DNA of 64,000 bases from assembly GCF_905147365.1 (NCBI RefSeq), contig NC_056415.1, positions 11,488,001 through 11,552,000 on the forward strand, in the 5' to 3' direction. Positions 39,785 through 50,170 of this stretch are shown here, piece after piece. The notes under the pieces are model-generated. The model saw nothing but the letters and a program-made list of their open reading frames with translations. It was not told where the DNA came from and ran no database searches. The position numbers and the translations under genes were made by a program. The stretch's first letter is position 1. Each line of letters starts with the position of its first letter. The stretch comes from Aricia agestis (lineage: Eukaryota; Arthropoda; Insecta; Lepidoptera; Lycaenidae).

Positions 39785-42739
39785 TTGTCCCTCACTACTA
39801 TGGATTCTAATTCTTATAACGTTACTGAATTAATTAATTGTCAAGATTATTTAGATTTTAAAAACTTATTACCATGTAGTAAACAAAATGTCAACTTTGT
39901 GCATGTTAATATTAGGTCCTTAGTTAAATACTTTCCTCACCTTGAATACTTAATTCATACGTCTCATTCATATATTGATATTCTAATTGTTACCGAAGCT
40001 AACATCTCCGAAAACATCATGTCGCTGTATCAAATTAAAGGTTATACTATGTATGCAGAACTAAGGAAATGTCGTAGAGGAGGCAGTATAATCATATATG
40101 TTAAGAACCGATGGAAATTCACACGTTACAAATCAAACACTATTCACTGTGAAAGCCTTTTAGGTACTATAACTTGTTCTAATTACAGCGCGGTGCTCTG
40201 TGCGGTGTACAGACCGCCAAATTCAGATAAAAAACTATTCATTAAAGAAATAGGCAAACTGCTCAACCGGTTTACCAACACTGACTTGATCTTTTTGGGA
40301 GATGTTAACATAAATTTAAAGCTGAACAGTAACATTCAGCATTTGTATCTAAACATGCTTAGCGGGCTCGGTCTCTCGTGCGGGATCTCGGAATACACTA
40401 GAATAGAAACACGAAATAATACTGTAACGAAAAGTTGTATTGACCACATTTTTATAAGGTCACGCACGAGAGACGTTTACACGGCCGCTCTTTGCACTGT
40501 ACTAGCTGATCACAGAGTCATTGCAGCGTCGATAATGGGCAGTAGTATACAGGATGCTCCAGAGTATGTCACTCGTATAAATAATAAAAAAGTTCGAAAT
40601 CTTCTGCAGCAGGTCGATTGGAAAGAGGTCGAGAATATGCACTGTGCTAATAGTATTTATCAATTTTTGTATGATAAGTTCAATGATTGTTATAACAACT
40701 CGAAGTACCAAATTAAAGTTAACAGCACTAATCGTAATAATAAAAAGTGGATAAAAACCGATATTTTAAACTTAATAAAGAAGAGGGATAACTTATATGC
40801 ACAATGGATTAAGGATACGGGGAATAAATATCTAAAACTAATGTATAATAAAACAAGAAATAAATGTAACAAAATTATTAATAAAAGAAAAAACGAGTAC
40901 TATAAGACCGAAATTATGAAATGTAAATTTGATTCTCGAAAATTATGGCAAATAATCAATAATATTATGGGCAAAACATCTAGGTCTATAGATAAAATAA
41001 TCACTAAGGCATTTAATAATGAAGATAGTTCACGAGCAATAGCAAATAAATTTTCCAATCACTTTAAATCATGCGTAAAATTGATTGTGCCTAAGTGTTC
41101 CCAAAACATTTTAAACAAACAGAACTACTGTGATCATGCCAATATATCTATGCGCTTACCGAAAGCCACTAATAAAGACGTCCTTAAAATTATTAAAAGT
41201 ATTAATCCGAACAAGGCACCGGGAAATGATAACATTAGGGCTATCGACGTAATAAACCTCTCAGATCGTATTACGAATGCCATAACACACCTTTTAAATG
41301 TTTCTATTTCTACTGGGATGTACCCAAGGGCATTAAAAACTGGTATTATACGACCAATTCATAAAGGTGGCAGTAGCCAAGACTGTGAACAGTATCGACC
41401 TATAACTATTTTGCCAGTTCTTGATAAAATAATTGAAAAGTACGTTGGGAGCAAAATTCAATCCTTCTACTCCTCAAATAATATTTTATCTAAGAGACAA
41501 TATGGCTTTCAACCTGGGAAAAGCACTACACTATTATTGTCCAGATTTGCTGACGATGTTAACGCTCACTTAAATGCAAAGAAACATGTTATTCTACTAT
41601 TTATAGACTACAGTAAGGCTTTTGATACATTACGGCATGACTTACTTATTGAAAGATTAGAAGATAGTGGGGTTCGAGGTAAGCTGCTGAACTGGTGCAA
41701 AGATTACCTAAAGAATCGAAGCTACAAAGTTAAAGTAGCGAACTCACTTAGTGATAGGGTTTATGTACAGGAAGGCACAGCACAGGGATCGGTCATCGGA
41801 CCACTCCACTATCTGGCCTATGTAAATAATGTGATTAACATTGTGAAACACTCTACCGTCTATCAATTCGCCGATGATACTTGCCTAATGGTAGCGCATG
41901 AAGACCTAGCATTGGCTGAATCTTGCATTCAATCCGACTTTGACGCAATTTGCAAATGGTCTCACGACTCTGGGTTAGTAATAAATACTAAAAAAACCAA
42001 ATTCATTCATGTCAGGTCGAGTCATATGCAAAATTCTTTTCAAGCTAATTCATTAAAAATCATAGCCCACGGTCACTCTTGTCTTCACCTCGAAACACCT
42101 AACTGTAACGTTGACTGTAACACAATTGAGCAAGTTTTGGAACACACTTATCTTGGATTAACTATAGATCACAAGTTTAACTGGGAAAGCCATGTTAATA
42201 AAGTGTGCACAAAGCTACGAAACATAATGGCCAACTTTTACATTATTAAAAACAAGCTTACTTTTAATACACTCTTGACCATGTATAAAGCCCTGGTTGA
42301 AAGCATTGTGTCTTATGGTCTCAGTACGTACGGCCGAACATATAAAACTTACCTGGATAAAATTTATAATTTACAATACAGATTTCTAAAAATTATAACA
42401 CCGCTAAAAGTTAAAACTAAATTTGATAACCCTTCTAAATTATTTAAATACTGTAATGTGCTACCTATACATCTAAAAGTCCAATACCAACTTCTAATGG
42501 AACAGTACTTCCGAGACGATATTCAAATAATAAAAAAACACGAAATTACCACTAGAAGCGTATCCAATAAAAAACTCGAGACGCCAAAATTTAATAATCA
42601 GTATGGCAAAAGAACTTCCCAATACATGATATCTCATTTAATAAACAACCTGCCTATAAAGATTAAAGAGGATATAAATAAATCAAATTTAAAGAAGTCA
42701 CTCAAAACTTACTTTGCGGATATGGAGCACCCTATATAA
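39785..42739 (+). CDS. LINE ORF2: endonuclease and reverse transcriptase (984 aa)
   Basis: The N-terminal third is an APE-type endonuclease: NFVHVNIRSL, LIVTEANI, AVYRPPNSD, LIFLGDVNINL, SCIDHIFIRS and LADHRVIAAS in order, residues about 35-250. The reverse transcriptase begins near residue 470 (INPNKAPGNDNIRA). It continues through YRPITILPVLDKIIEK, LFIDYSKAFDTL, EGTAQGSVIGPL and the catalytic YQFADDTCLM near 695-704, to a thumb region with YLGLTIDHKFNW. There is no RNase H domain, as in CR1/Jockey-type elements. The frame has no stop and ends shortly before the 3' UTR. It should nick target DNA and prime reverse transcription. Confidence 0.94.
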   Translation: MSLTTMDSNSYNVTELINCQDYLDFKNLLPCSKQNVNFVHVNIRSLVKYFPHLEYLIHTSHSYIDILIVTEANISENIMSLYQIKGYTMYAELRKCRRGGSIIIYVKNRWKFTRYKSNTIHCESLLGTITCSNYSAVLCAVYRPPNSDKKLFIKEIGKLLNRFTNTDLIFLGDVNINLKLNSNIQHLYLNMLSGLGLSCGISEYTRIETRNNTVTKSCIDHIFIRSRTRDVYTAALCTVLADHRVIAASIMGSSIQDAPEYVTRINNKKVRNLLQQVDWKEVENMHCANSIYQFLYDKFNDCYNNSKYQIKVNSTNRNNKKWIKTDILNLIKKRDNLYAQWIKDTGNKYLKLMYNKTRNKCNKIINKRKNEYYKTEIMKCKFDSRKLWQIINNIMGKTSRSIDKIITKAFNNEDSSRAIANKFSNHFKSCVKLIVPKCSQNILNKQNYCDHANISMRLPKATNKDVLKIIKSINPNKAPGNDNIRAIDVINLSDRITNAITHLLNVSISTGMYPRALKTGIIRPIHKGGSSQDCEQYRPITILPVLDKIIEKYVGSKIQSFYSSNNILSKRQYGFQPGKSTTLLLSRFADDVNAHLNAKKHVILLFIDYSKAFDTLRHDLLIERLEDSGVRGKLLNWCKDYLKNRSYKVKVANSLSDRVYVQEGTAQGSVIGPLHYLAYVNNVINIVKHSTVYQFADDTCLMVAHEDLALAESCIQSDFDAICKWSHDSGLVINTKKTKFIHVRSSHMQNSFQANSLKIIAHGHSCLHLETPNCNVDCNTIEQVLEHTYLGLTIDHKFNWESHVNKVCTKLRNIMANFYIIKNKLTFNTLLTMYKALVESIVSYGLSTYGRTYKTYLDKIYNLQYRFLKIITPLKVKTKFDNPSKLFKYCNVLPIHLKVQYQLLMEQYFRDDIQIIKKHEITTRSVSNKKLETPKFNNQYGKRTSQYMISHLINNLPIKIKEDINKSNLKKSLKTYFADMEHPI

Positions 42740-43092
42740 TACTCATTAAGCAAACTTGTTTACATTGTCAGCAGTCTATCTGCCGCGCTGCGCGCCGTGG
42801 CGTGAGCGCGGAGTTGACTGTACGATGGATCGCTCAGTGAATATTACCTATGTTGTTTCTAATTGTTATATTGTTATGTCATTTGTACAATTTAGCTTAT
42901 ACGGAATATCGTCAAATATTATGTTAGTACGTAGTATAATGTTTGTCTTCCTTTTGTGGCTCTGTTATCTTTAAAACAAGAGAACCTCTATATTGTCTAC
43001 ACAACTCGGCTACGGGTTAAAGACAATATTTTGTCAGAATTGTAATTTTACATTTTATGAAATAAATAAATAAAATAAAAAATAAAAAAAAA
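42740..43092 (+). other. LINE 3' UTR and A-rich tail
   Basis: Includes a GC-rich patch (CCGCGCTGCGCGCCGTGGCG) and ends in AAATAAATAAATAAAATAAAA and poly(A). Confidence 0.8.
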
Positions 43093-43254
43093 GTTCAATT
43101 CAGTTTAATTAAGTTCTTTTGATTAAATTCATTTTAGTTAACAGTTTATACGGAGTTGAATTTCCCAGCGGACCCGGCCTTAACCCACACATGCGACGTA
43201 TGTGCCACATGAATTGTGAATTGACCCTTATAAATTGATTAGAAAATATCGAAC

Positions 43255-43445
43255 ACTAGAAGGTTCCGTTGCGCAAAAAATCGTTTATCACGCGGTAGCC
43301 GTACATTTTTCGGGATAAAAAGTATCCTATGACCTTTTCCGGGACTCAAAGTATCTCCATACCGAATTGCGGCAAAATCGGTTTCGCAGTTTGGGCGTAA
43401 AGAGATAATAGACATACATTTTCGCATTTATAAAAATATTATATT
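43255..43445 (-). mobile_element. Helitron-like repeat (GCGTCATCTAG-ended family)
   Basis: A minus-strand copy with CGTTGCGCAAAAAATCG, ATTTTTCGGGATAAAAAGT and GAATTGCGGCAAAATCGG. The terminal CTAG is at 43255, but the GCGTCAT part is missing. Confidence 0.65.
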
Positions 43446-43539
43446 AGTAATGATTCTCAGGGTAAGGACACACCGAGATGTAGTACACGCATTGCAATCG
43501 TTCCGTTATGATAGGTACCGCACTTGTAAGGTTAGCATT

Positions 43540-43700
43540 AGCTTAATATTATAAAATGTATGCAAGTGTGTGTGTTTTGTCTGTCTGTTACCTCTTCACG
43601 CTTAAAACGCTTAACCGATTTTTAAAATTTGGTATGGAGATACTTCGTTCGAGTCTTGGGAAAGGACATAGAAATTAGAATACGTTTTATAACTGAAAAA
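43540..43700 (+). mobile_element. Helitron-like repeat fragment, same family
   Basis: Starts AATATTATAAAATGTATGC with GTCTGTCTGTTACCTCTTCACG, then degenerates after TTGGGAAAGGACATAG; the 3' hairpin is lost. Confidence 0.6.
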
Positions 43701-43796
43701 ATGCTATTAGAGAGTTTGAAGATAGTTTAATGTCTAAACAGATATTATAAGACACTATTAAAAAAGTAGAAATCTAATATATAAATTATGTACTTA

Positions 43797-43905
43797 TATA
43801 AAATTCTCGTGTCACAGTGTTTGTGTGCGAACTCCTGCAAAATGGCTCAACCGATTTTAATGAAATTTTGTATATACCATCGAGGAAATTGATTCCTATG
43901 CAGTT
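43797..43905 (+). mobile_element. Helitron-like 5' fragment joined to a MITE end
   Basis: TATATAAAATTCTCGTGTCAC to ATGAAATTTTGTATATA is the first 80 bp of the 31011 family. It then switches to CCATCGAGGAAATTGATTCC, the end of the 36.5-kb MITE family. Confidence 0.6.
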
Positions 43906-46385
43906 GACGGACTTACTTTTTATTTTGATACTAGAAAATATAATTTATATGGCAAAACATCGTTCGCTGGGCCAGCCAGAATACCTGTATAATTGCACTA
44001 TTCTTAAGAACTTTCGTACAAGAAATTGCGGGAAACACTTTGTAAGTAAAAATATTATGTAGATCATATGCTTCAGAGTTCAGGATAACAAGTAGGTAAA
44101 CAAGGTGCTCTGGAGAACTTACGGAAATATATTTTTCCGGGAATTCGTTCTCTACAAGTTATTTCATATTTGACTTCATGACTGTTTTATTGCTCGTTCA
44201 TTTTAATTGATTGATAAGGGTCGACGTTTTATACGAATTATTTTTCTCGCAAGTCATTATCGTACGACATGGACCTATTAGGTATAGGAGTAAATATAAC
44301 ATTTTGTTATCAATTTAGGATGTAGGAGTATTTTTAACACGATTTTATTAGCTCGGGCTGTGTGTATGTATCTTTTTTTTTGTACCTAACGGAATCTTTG
44401 AGCACGATTTTTACCTGTCTCCAGTAGTCTAATTAATTCGAAACTTTGCATACTTATTAAGAGCCAATGACAATGCAATAATAATTTATCAGAATGTTAT
44501 TTTTTTTAATAAGTGTGTATTTTTTAAACTAAGTATTAATAGCAAAAATTTCAGGTCTTTTGATATTATTTATTTTGGCTAAATGGTGGTTTACCACGGC
44601 GATTTTGTGAAGAACAATTTGCCCTGTTCCCGTGCCACAAACGAATTTGCGAGCAACATCTGATGGGTTATGATTTTATGAATTTGATATCATAGTTGTA
44701 CTGAATTTTGTACTAAAAATGAAATTTGATAAAAATTCGTACCTTATGGTACAAATTCCTATCAAAATAATTAATAGACATCGATGTATATCGTTCTGTA
44801 ATAGGCCAGCCTGCGACATGTCAACTTTATCACTTATTTGAACGTTCCTAATCATTATGATAAATGGCTCGTCTGCTTTGAATAATCTATATTCATGTGA
44901 ACAAAGCTGTCTCAAACGAGACACTCGATACGAGCATTTGGGAAAATCGTCATGATCAGACCTCTGAGTCTTGTTTTCAAGACCAATAAAAGAAAACATA
45001 TTTTATGTGAAAATCCACTTAGTATTTTGCTATGAGAATATAAATTAATCCATTTTTTTAAGGCCACGCCTTGATAATTTGGCTGTAGCGATATCGATTT
45101 TTCTCAGCAATGACTAAAGCTAAGAAATTATAGTTTGTTGTCAGTATTCATCATGTCTTTGTCTTCGAATTACCCATAGCATAACAGGATTGGTCAACTT
45201 TTATAACACATAATAATCAATCAAAAAGACCTCTGTAAAAAAAGAGATTCCTATTTTGCCAATAGAAGAGAGTGATTTAAGCTTCCAAAATTTGTACAAA
45301 AATTGGTTGAAGCATACACTTTAATTTGCCCATAGCTTATAATATAAAATGTATTTATGGTTTTTATATTACGCAACAAAAACCATTTTGTCGCTACGCC
45401 CTTTCCATTTTTTGCTGTTCCATTGCTTGTTTTCTATGAAAACAATCAATCTAAAGCATATCCAACACGGTTTTTTACTTTAACGCGGCGTCACCTTAAA
45501 GTGCGCTCTTCGACAAAGTTCAGGCTCGATATGTGCGTCCGCGCGAATGGGGATTGGCTGCTACACCTCGAGATCACAAGCAATTATGTAACCAAGCACA
45601 AAAGTATGTAACCGCTAGTTCGCTCCTACTTATAATGCGATGCCACAATCGCCCTCAATTATGTTACTTATTTAGGATGTTACATATTATTTTATATTAT
45701 TTATATATTTAAATCTAGGCCCATATTATATATATCTTATAGAATAACATACATAACATTTATACTAAAACTAATAGCACTAAATACGTTTTGTCTGCGA
45801 CGTGGGGCGCGACGTGTTCGGATACATAATAACCTTTCATTAATTTTTATTGATTCTTGCCTTAGAAATAACTTAAAAGTACCGCGTTTACAAATGAAAC
45901 GAAAGTTACTAAAATCTATCCGGTCATACTCTTCACTCTTGTGACAAAAGCATTTAATATATTTAAATTGATCATTCAAAACTTATTTTTATTGAAATGT
46001 TTGTTTATCTTCTGTACTTTTACGATATTTAAATTGAAACAAAGTTTAAAATTCTACAGCGTCCTTATAATTATTTAGGTTAAGTGTCGATATTGTTGAA
46101 ATCTCCGGGAGATAAGCTAGGTTCAATTTATCTAGATCCCGTTACTGGGGACGAGATTATCCGGACACAGTTTTATGTTGCACTGGGGAAATACAAATTG
46201 GAAGTAAAAATACTTCATTTTTAAATATCAAGGTAATTTTTGAAGCCTTTTCTTAGAAAAGTGTATTTTTAATTTACAGTACATTAAAGGTGAGTGGATG
46301 TTCGTTTAAGTGTTTTACTTTTTTATATTATATTCGGTAGTATGTTTATTATTTACCTTGGTCACAGTGGGTAAAGGTACAAAAT
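43906..46385. other. Long non-coding interval, no gene recognised
   Basis: Several short frames but no domain. A stretch at 45525-45610 (GTGCGTCCGCGCGAA, then GAGATCACAAGCAATTATG) resembles the left arm of the 35.4-kb foldback. Otherwise unassigned. Confidence 0.45.
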
Positions 46386-46650
46386 AAAAGATACTAACAA
46401 ACCACCACCACCACGACCACCACCACCACCAGACAAGAAAACATAATTTTGTGGGACAGCATATTTTGGATAGAAACGAATTTGTACTTAATACTAATAT
46501 CTCATTTAACTTTCTAGACCCTATATCCAGACCATAGAGAAAGACTATCAAACCACCTGACAAGAGAACATAATTTTGTGGGACAGCATTTGGTTAAAAA
46601 CGAATTTGTACTTAACACTAATATCACATTAACTTTCTAGACGATGTATC
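46386..46650. repeat. Tandem duplication with CCA microsatellite
   Basis: Two units share ACATAATTTTGTGGGACAGC, ACGAATTTGTACTTAA and TAACTTTCTAGAC. The first unit carries an expanded (CCA)n/(CCACGA) run at 46401-46431; the second has only ACCACCTGACAAGAG at the same place. Confidence 0.8.
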
Positions 46651-46788
46651 AAGCAGATGCTTGATACTAACCGACTAAATATTCATCAAAGTATCATTTT
46701 CCGGAAACATAATAATATTATACACGTGTAATGTACGTATTTACGCGCAAAGTACTCCCAAGCAACATCTAGTTGTCTATACTAATAA

Positions 46789-47120
<332 letters not shown>

Positions 47121-47478
47121 TAAGATAAAAACTAAATGACCATAGCAGATCAGAAAAATCCCAACACGATCCGACCACGACCACGAGACATCGTACGACG
47201 ATCACGTGATCGTTCCAGACCTCCCCTTATTAGTCGGGCTTATGAGCCGTAGTTCCCCGCGCTTTTCAAATATATTGCTTCTACGAACTGTAGAGTGAAT
47301 GGACTATAAGTTCCTTACATGTAGAGATAGTTTGAGGGTTTGAGCTCATTCTCCTTTTGGACTGTCTTCTAATTCTAAAGTATTATTGCTCATTTATGTA
47401 GTGAGTAAATGTCAGAAAATTTTACAGAATTTTTCCACGTATGATATTATTTTAAATGCTAAAGAAATATGTTTCTAA
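47121..47478. other. Non-coding interval, nothing recognised
   Basis: No supported gene or repeat. Confidence 0.5.
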
Positions 47479-47637
47479 TAGGTAACCCCGGTGAACTCAG
47501 TATCACTTTCCTCTCAATATTTCCTGGACTTTCACGAACATTACAAGACTTAAATTATCCAAATCGGCTCAGCAGTTCTCAAGTTTTAGCGACACAAATA
47601 AAATTTGAAATTCGTTTTTATTTATATAGATATAAAT
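47479..47637 (-). mobile_element. Short Helitron-like element, diverged copy
   Basis: The reverse complement shows CTAAAACTTGAGAACTGCTGAG, AAGTCCAGGAAATATTG and GTTCACCGGGGTTACC, matching the 27929-28069 family with many substitutions. The CAGCTAG end is eroded. Confidence 0.65.
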
Positions 47638-47836
47638 AAATAGGAAAATTTCATGTGAAAAAACCAATTTACCCTACATTCCTAAAGATTTTCCTTAACT
47701 TAGTCTTAATCGCGCTAAGAAAATGTTTTGAATTCTAAATTAATCCTTTCAGCCTCTTCATTCTGCCCCTTTGGCCGTAATTAAGCTCACTGATTAATAG
47801 TTACAGATATAATATATATCCCTAGGCAACGTAAAG

Positions 47837-48513
47837 AATAACACAGGTCAACAATAAATTTGGTGCCTGAAAACCAAAAGCTGTTTCTGTAAGAACTTTG
47901 TACCCCGATCACATTTTTCTAAGAAATTTTCTTTCTATCAGCTCAGGTTTTTAAGATATTTCATTCCAAAGTTTCAAGAATCTAGAATTTTAGTCTATTT
48001 CAGAATCGCTTTACAACTATTGAAATAATTTATTTTCATGAATTTTGATAAAATATGTTTAGTAAATATACACAATATCTATTAATTAGATCTCAATTTA
48101 AATTGCATATTATATTTTTTTATTAAAAGAGAGTTGTAAACTAAACTTTCTTTTTTCATACAAAAATTGTTACTCCACGTAGTATGAGCTAGGTAAAGCA
48201 TTTTGAAAACCGTCATAATATTGGGGAAATTAGTCATAACTCATTGAAACAAGTTACATTCTCAATAAGAAGTGTCTCCCTCTGGCATACATATTACAAA
48301 ACTAATAAAAATGAATACTTTCAACAGCAATGTGATTCTGAAATGGGCTAAAATGCGAGTTTTTGAAACTTTGGAATGAAATATCTTAAAAATTTGAGCT
48401 GATAGAAAGAAAGCTTCATAGAAACATATATCGTGCACACAAAACTCTTATAGGAACTGCTATTAGTTTGCACAGGATACAAATTTTTTTCGATTTTGTT
48501 GACCTGTGTTATT
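47837..48513. mobile_element. DNA element with about 175-bp terminal inverted repeats
   Basis: The ends read AATAACACAGGTCAACA and its inverse TGTTGACCTGTGTTATT. Inside, further blocks are inverted between the arms, for example ATTTCATTCCAAAGTTTC near 47960 against GAAACTTTGGAATGAAAT near 48364. The arms cover about 47837-48012 and 48336-48513. The 320-bp centre is AT-rich without an ORF. A clear target duplication could not be defined. Confidence 0.78.
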
Positions 48514-48888
48514 GAAAGATTGTTATTAAACATTCATATTAAAATTTCTTCTCTTCTTCATAGTTTTTTATTGTTTTTGTAAGAGGCTTTTCGCACTGTT
48601 TTAATCTATTACAAAAAGTTCGAAACAGAGGGTGCTATACAGTAAATAATCTACACACGTCATATCAGAATATTGACTGCGTCTATGCTGGTGCTGCATC
48701 TATCGTGACAACATTGCAGTTATGTGGCTGATATTTAGTTGATACTGCTATAAGGTAGTTTGTGATACTTACTTTACTCCGTGTTAGAAGCAGTACTGAA
48801 TCTCGCTTTTGTTTAGTTTTATAATACTCGTATTTGTCGACGCGTCAAACACGATTTAGCCTAATATTTTTTAATCTTCTTATATGTA
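48514..48888. other. Non-coding interval with a short shared repeat end
   Basis: Only the CTATGCTGGTGCTGCATCT segment (48682-48722) is recognised, through its relative at 37.0 kb. Confidence 0.45.
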
Positions 48889-49200
48889 TATAAAATTCTC
48901 GTGTCACAATACGCCGGCCGCCGCGTACTCCTCCGAAACGGCTTTACTGATTTTAACCAAATTTTATATGCATATTCAGTGGGTCTGAGAATCGGCTCCT
49001 GGGTACTTATTATATTGATAAGTGCATTTGTTGAATAAATAATAGTAAATTATTACAACTCGAGACTGACGGCTACCATTGTTTGTGCGACGGGATAGCG
49101 ATGGACGTTGCCATGGTGACATACTTATTTAGTCACTTCGATAACATAATGCGGGCGAAATACTTTATATGGCAAAGAAACGTTTGCCGGGACAGCTAGT
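48889..49200 (+). mobile_element. Helitron-like element
   Basis: From TATAAAATTCTCGTGTCAC to GTTTGCCGGGACAGCTAG|T. It aligns along its length with 31011-31303 and inversely with 11028-11347. Confidence 0.78.
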
Positions 49201-49884
49201 TAATAAATAAATTACGTACCGACTTAGGTCGTAATCATCCTCAGCCCGTCGTGGTGCACTGCTGAACCTTCCCTTCCCCCAACGAGGGTCAACCAATCCA
49301 CCCGCTGTCCTCCACCTTCTTCAAATCAAAAGAACCATTGACCGTCTGTCCTGACTTAGATAACGAAAGAAAAGAAACGAATAAAACATAACGATGATAT
49401 ACCTACTTTACCCAAAAACTTGAGTTTACTACTTTAGGGTAAATTACGAGGAGCCTTTTAAGAACAAAAAGTCGGCGAGCTCTGTCTTAGTCATGGTCGC
49501 ATTTACGTCGTGGCACTGTAGCAACAAAAATACTTATTATGCAAAAATTATGCGGTAAGATTATGCAAGTTAAAAATTATGCAAGTAACCTTCAATAGCA
49601 GAAGCGACAAGTAATACATAATATATTTTGTGAGCGTACTGGGAATCTTATTTACTGACAAGATTCCATAAAATGGCTTTGAAATAACTAGTGACACTAA
49701 TGCAAAGTAAATTATATATTACTATTGTTTTTTATAAAAAAAAAAACAAACTGAACAAGCAGCATTTGTGAGTGTTAAAATTTTGAACACTCACCCTCCG
49801 TCATAATATTATGAATTCTCAATCACTCGTGTCGTGACGAATTATAATTTTTAACTCAGCCCAAAAATATAAAACCGCTAAAGA
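49201..49884. other. Non-coding interval, nothing recognised
   Basis: No supported gene or repeat. Confidence 0.5.
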
Positions 49885-50170
49885 AGTTTTTTTATGTACT
49901 AAGGGGGCAGACGAGCAAACGGGTCACCTGATGGAAAGCAACTTCCGTCGCCCATGGACACTCGCAGCATCAGAAGAGTTGCAGGTGCGTTGCCGGCCTT
50001 TTATGAGGTAATAGGGTAGGATAGGGAAGGGAAAAGGGTAGAGGATTGGGCCTCCGGTAAACTCATTCACTCGGCGAAACACAGCGCAAGCGCTGTTTCA
50101 CGCCGATTTTCTGTGAGCCCGTGGTATTTATCCGGTCAAGCCGGCTCATTCGTGCCGAAGCATGACTCTC
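49885..50170 (+). repeat. SINE-like lepidopteran interspersed repeat
   Basis: Contains GGGGGCAGACGAGCAAACGG, GTCACCTGATGGAAAGCAAC, CGTCGCCCATGGACACTCGC and GTGCGTTGCCGGCCTTTTA, a motif string I know as a very common short interspersed repeat of Lepidoptera. The downstream part includes a CAGCGCAAGCGCTG hairpin. Exact family name not assigned. Confidence 0.7.

Larger units (their letters stand above)
38616..43105 (+). mobile_element. CR1/Jockey-like non-LTR retrotransposon, full length
   Basis: An element of about 4.47 kb with two intact frames and a 3' (AAATA)n/poly(A) tail ending near 43092. It is flanked by the 10-bp direct repeat CAATTCAGTT (38616-38625 and 43096-43105), taken as the target duplication. 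It starts CTCAGTCATACG and has a short leader containing a run of about 20 A just before ORF1. The presence of a leader, both ORFs, 3' UTR and tail makes this a complete, possibly competent copy. Confidence 0.9.
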
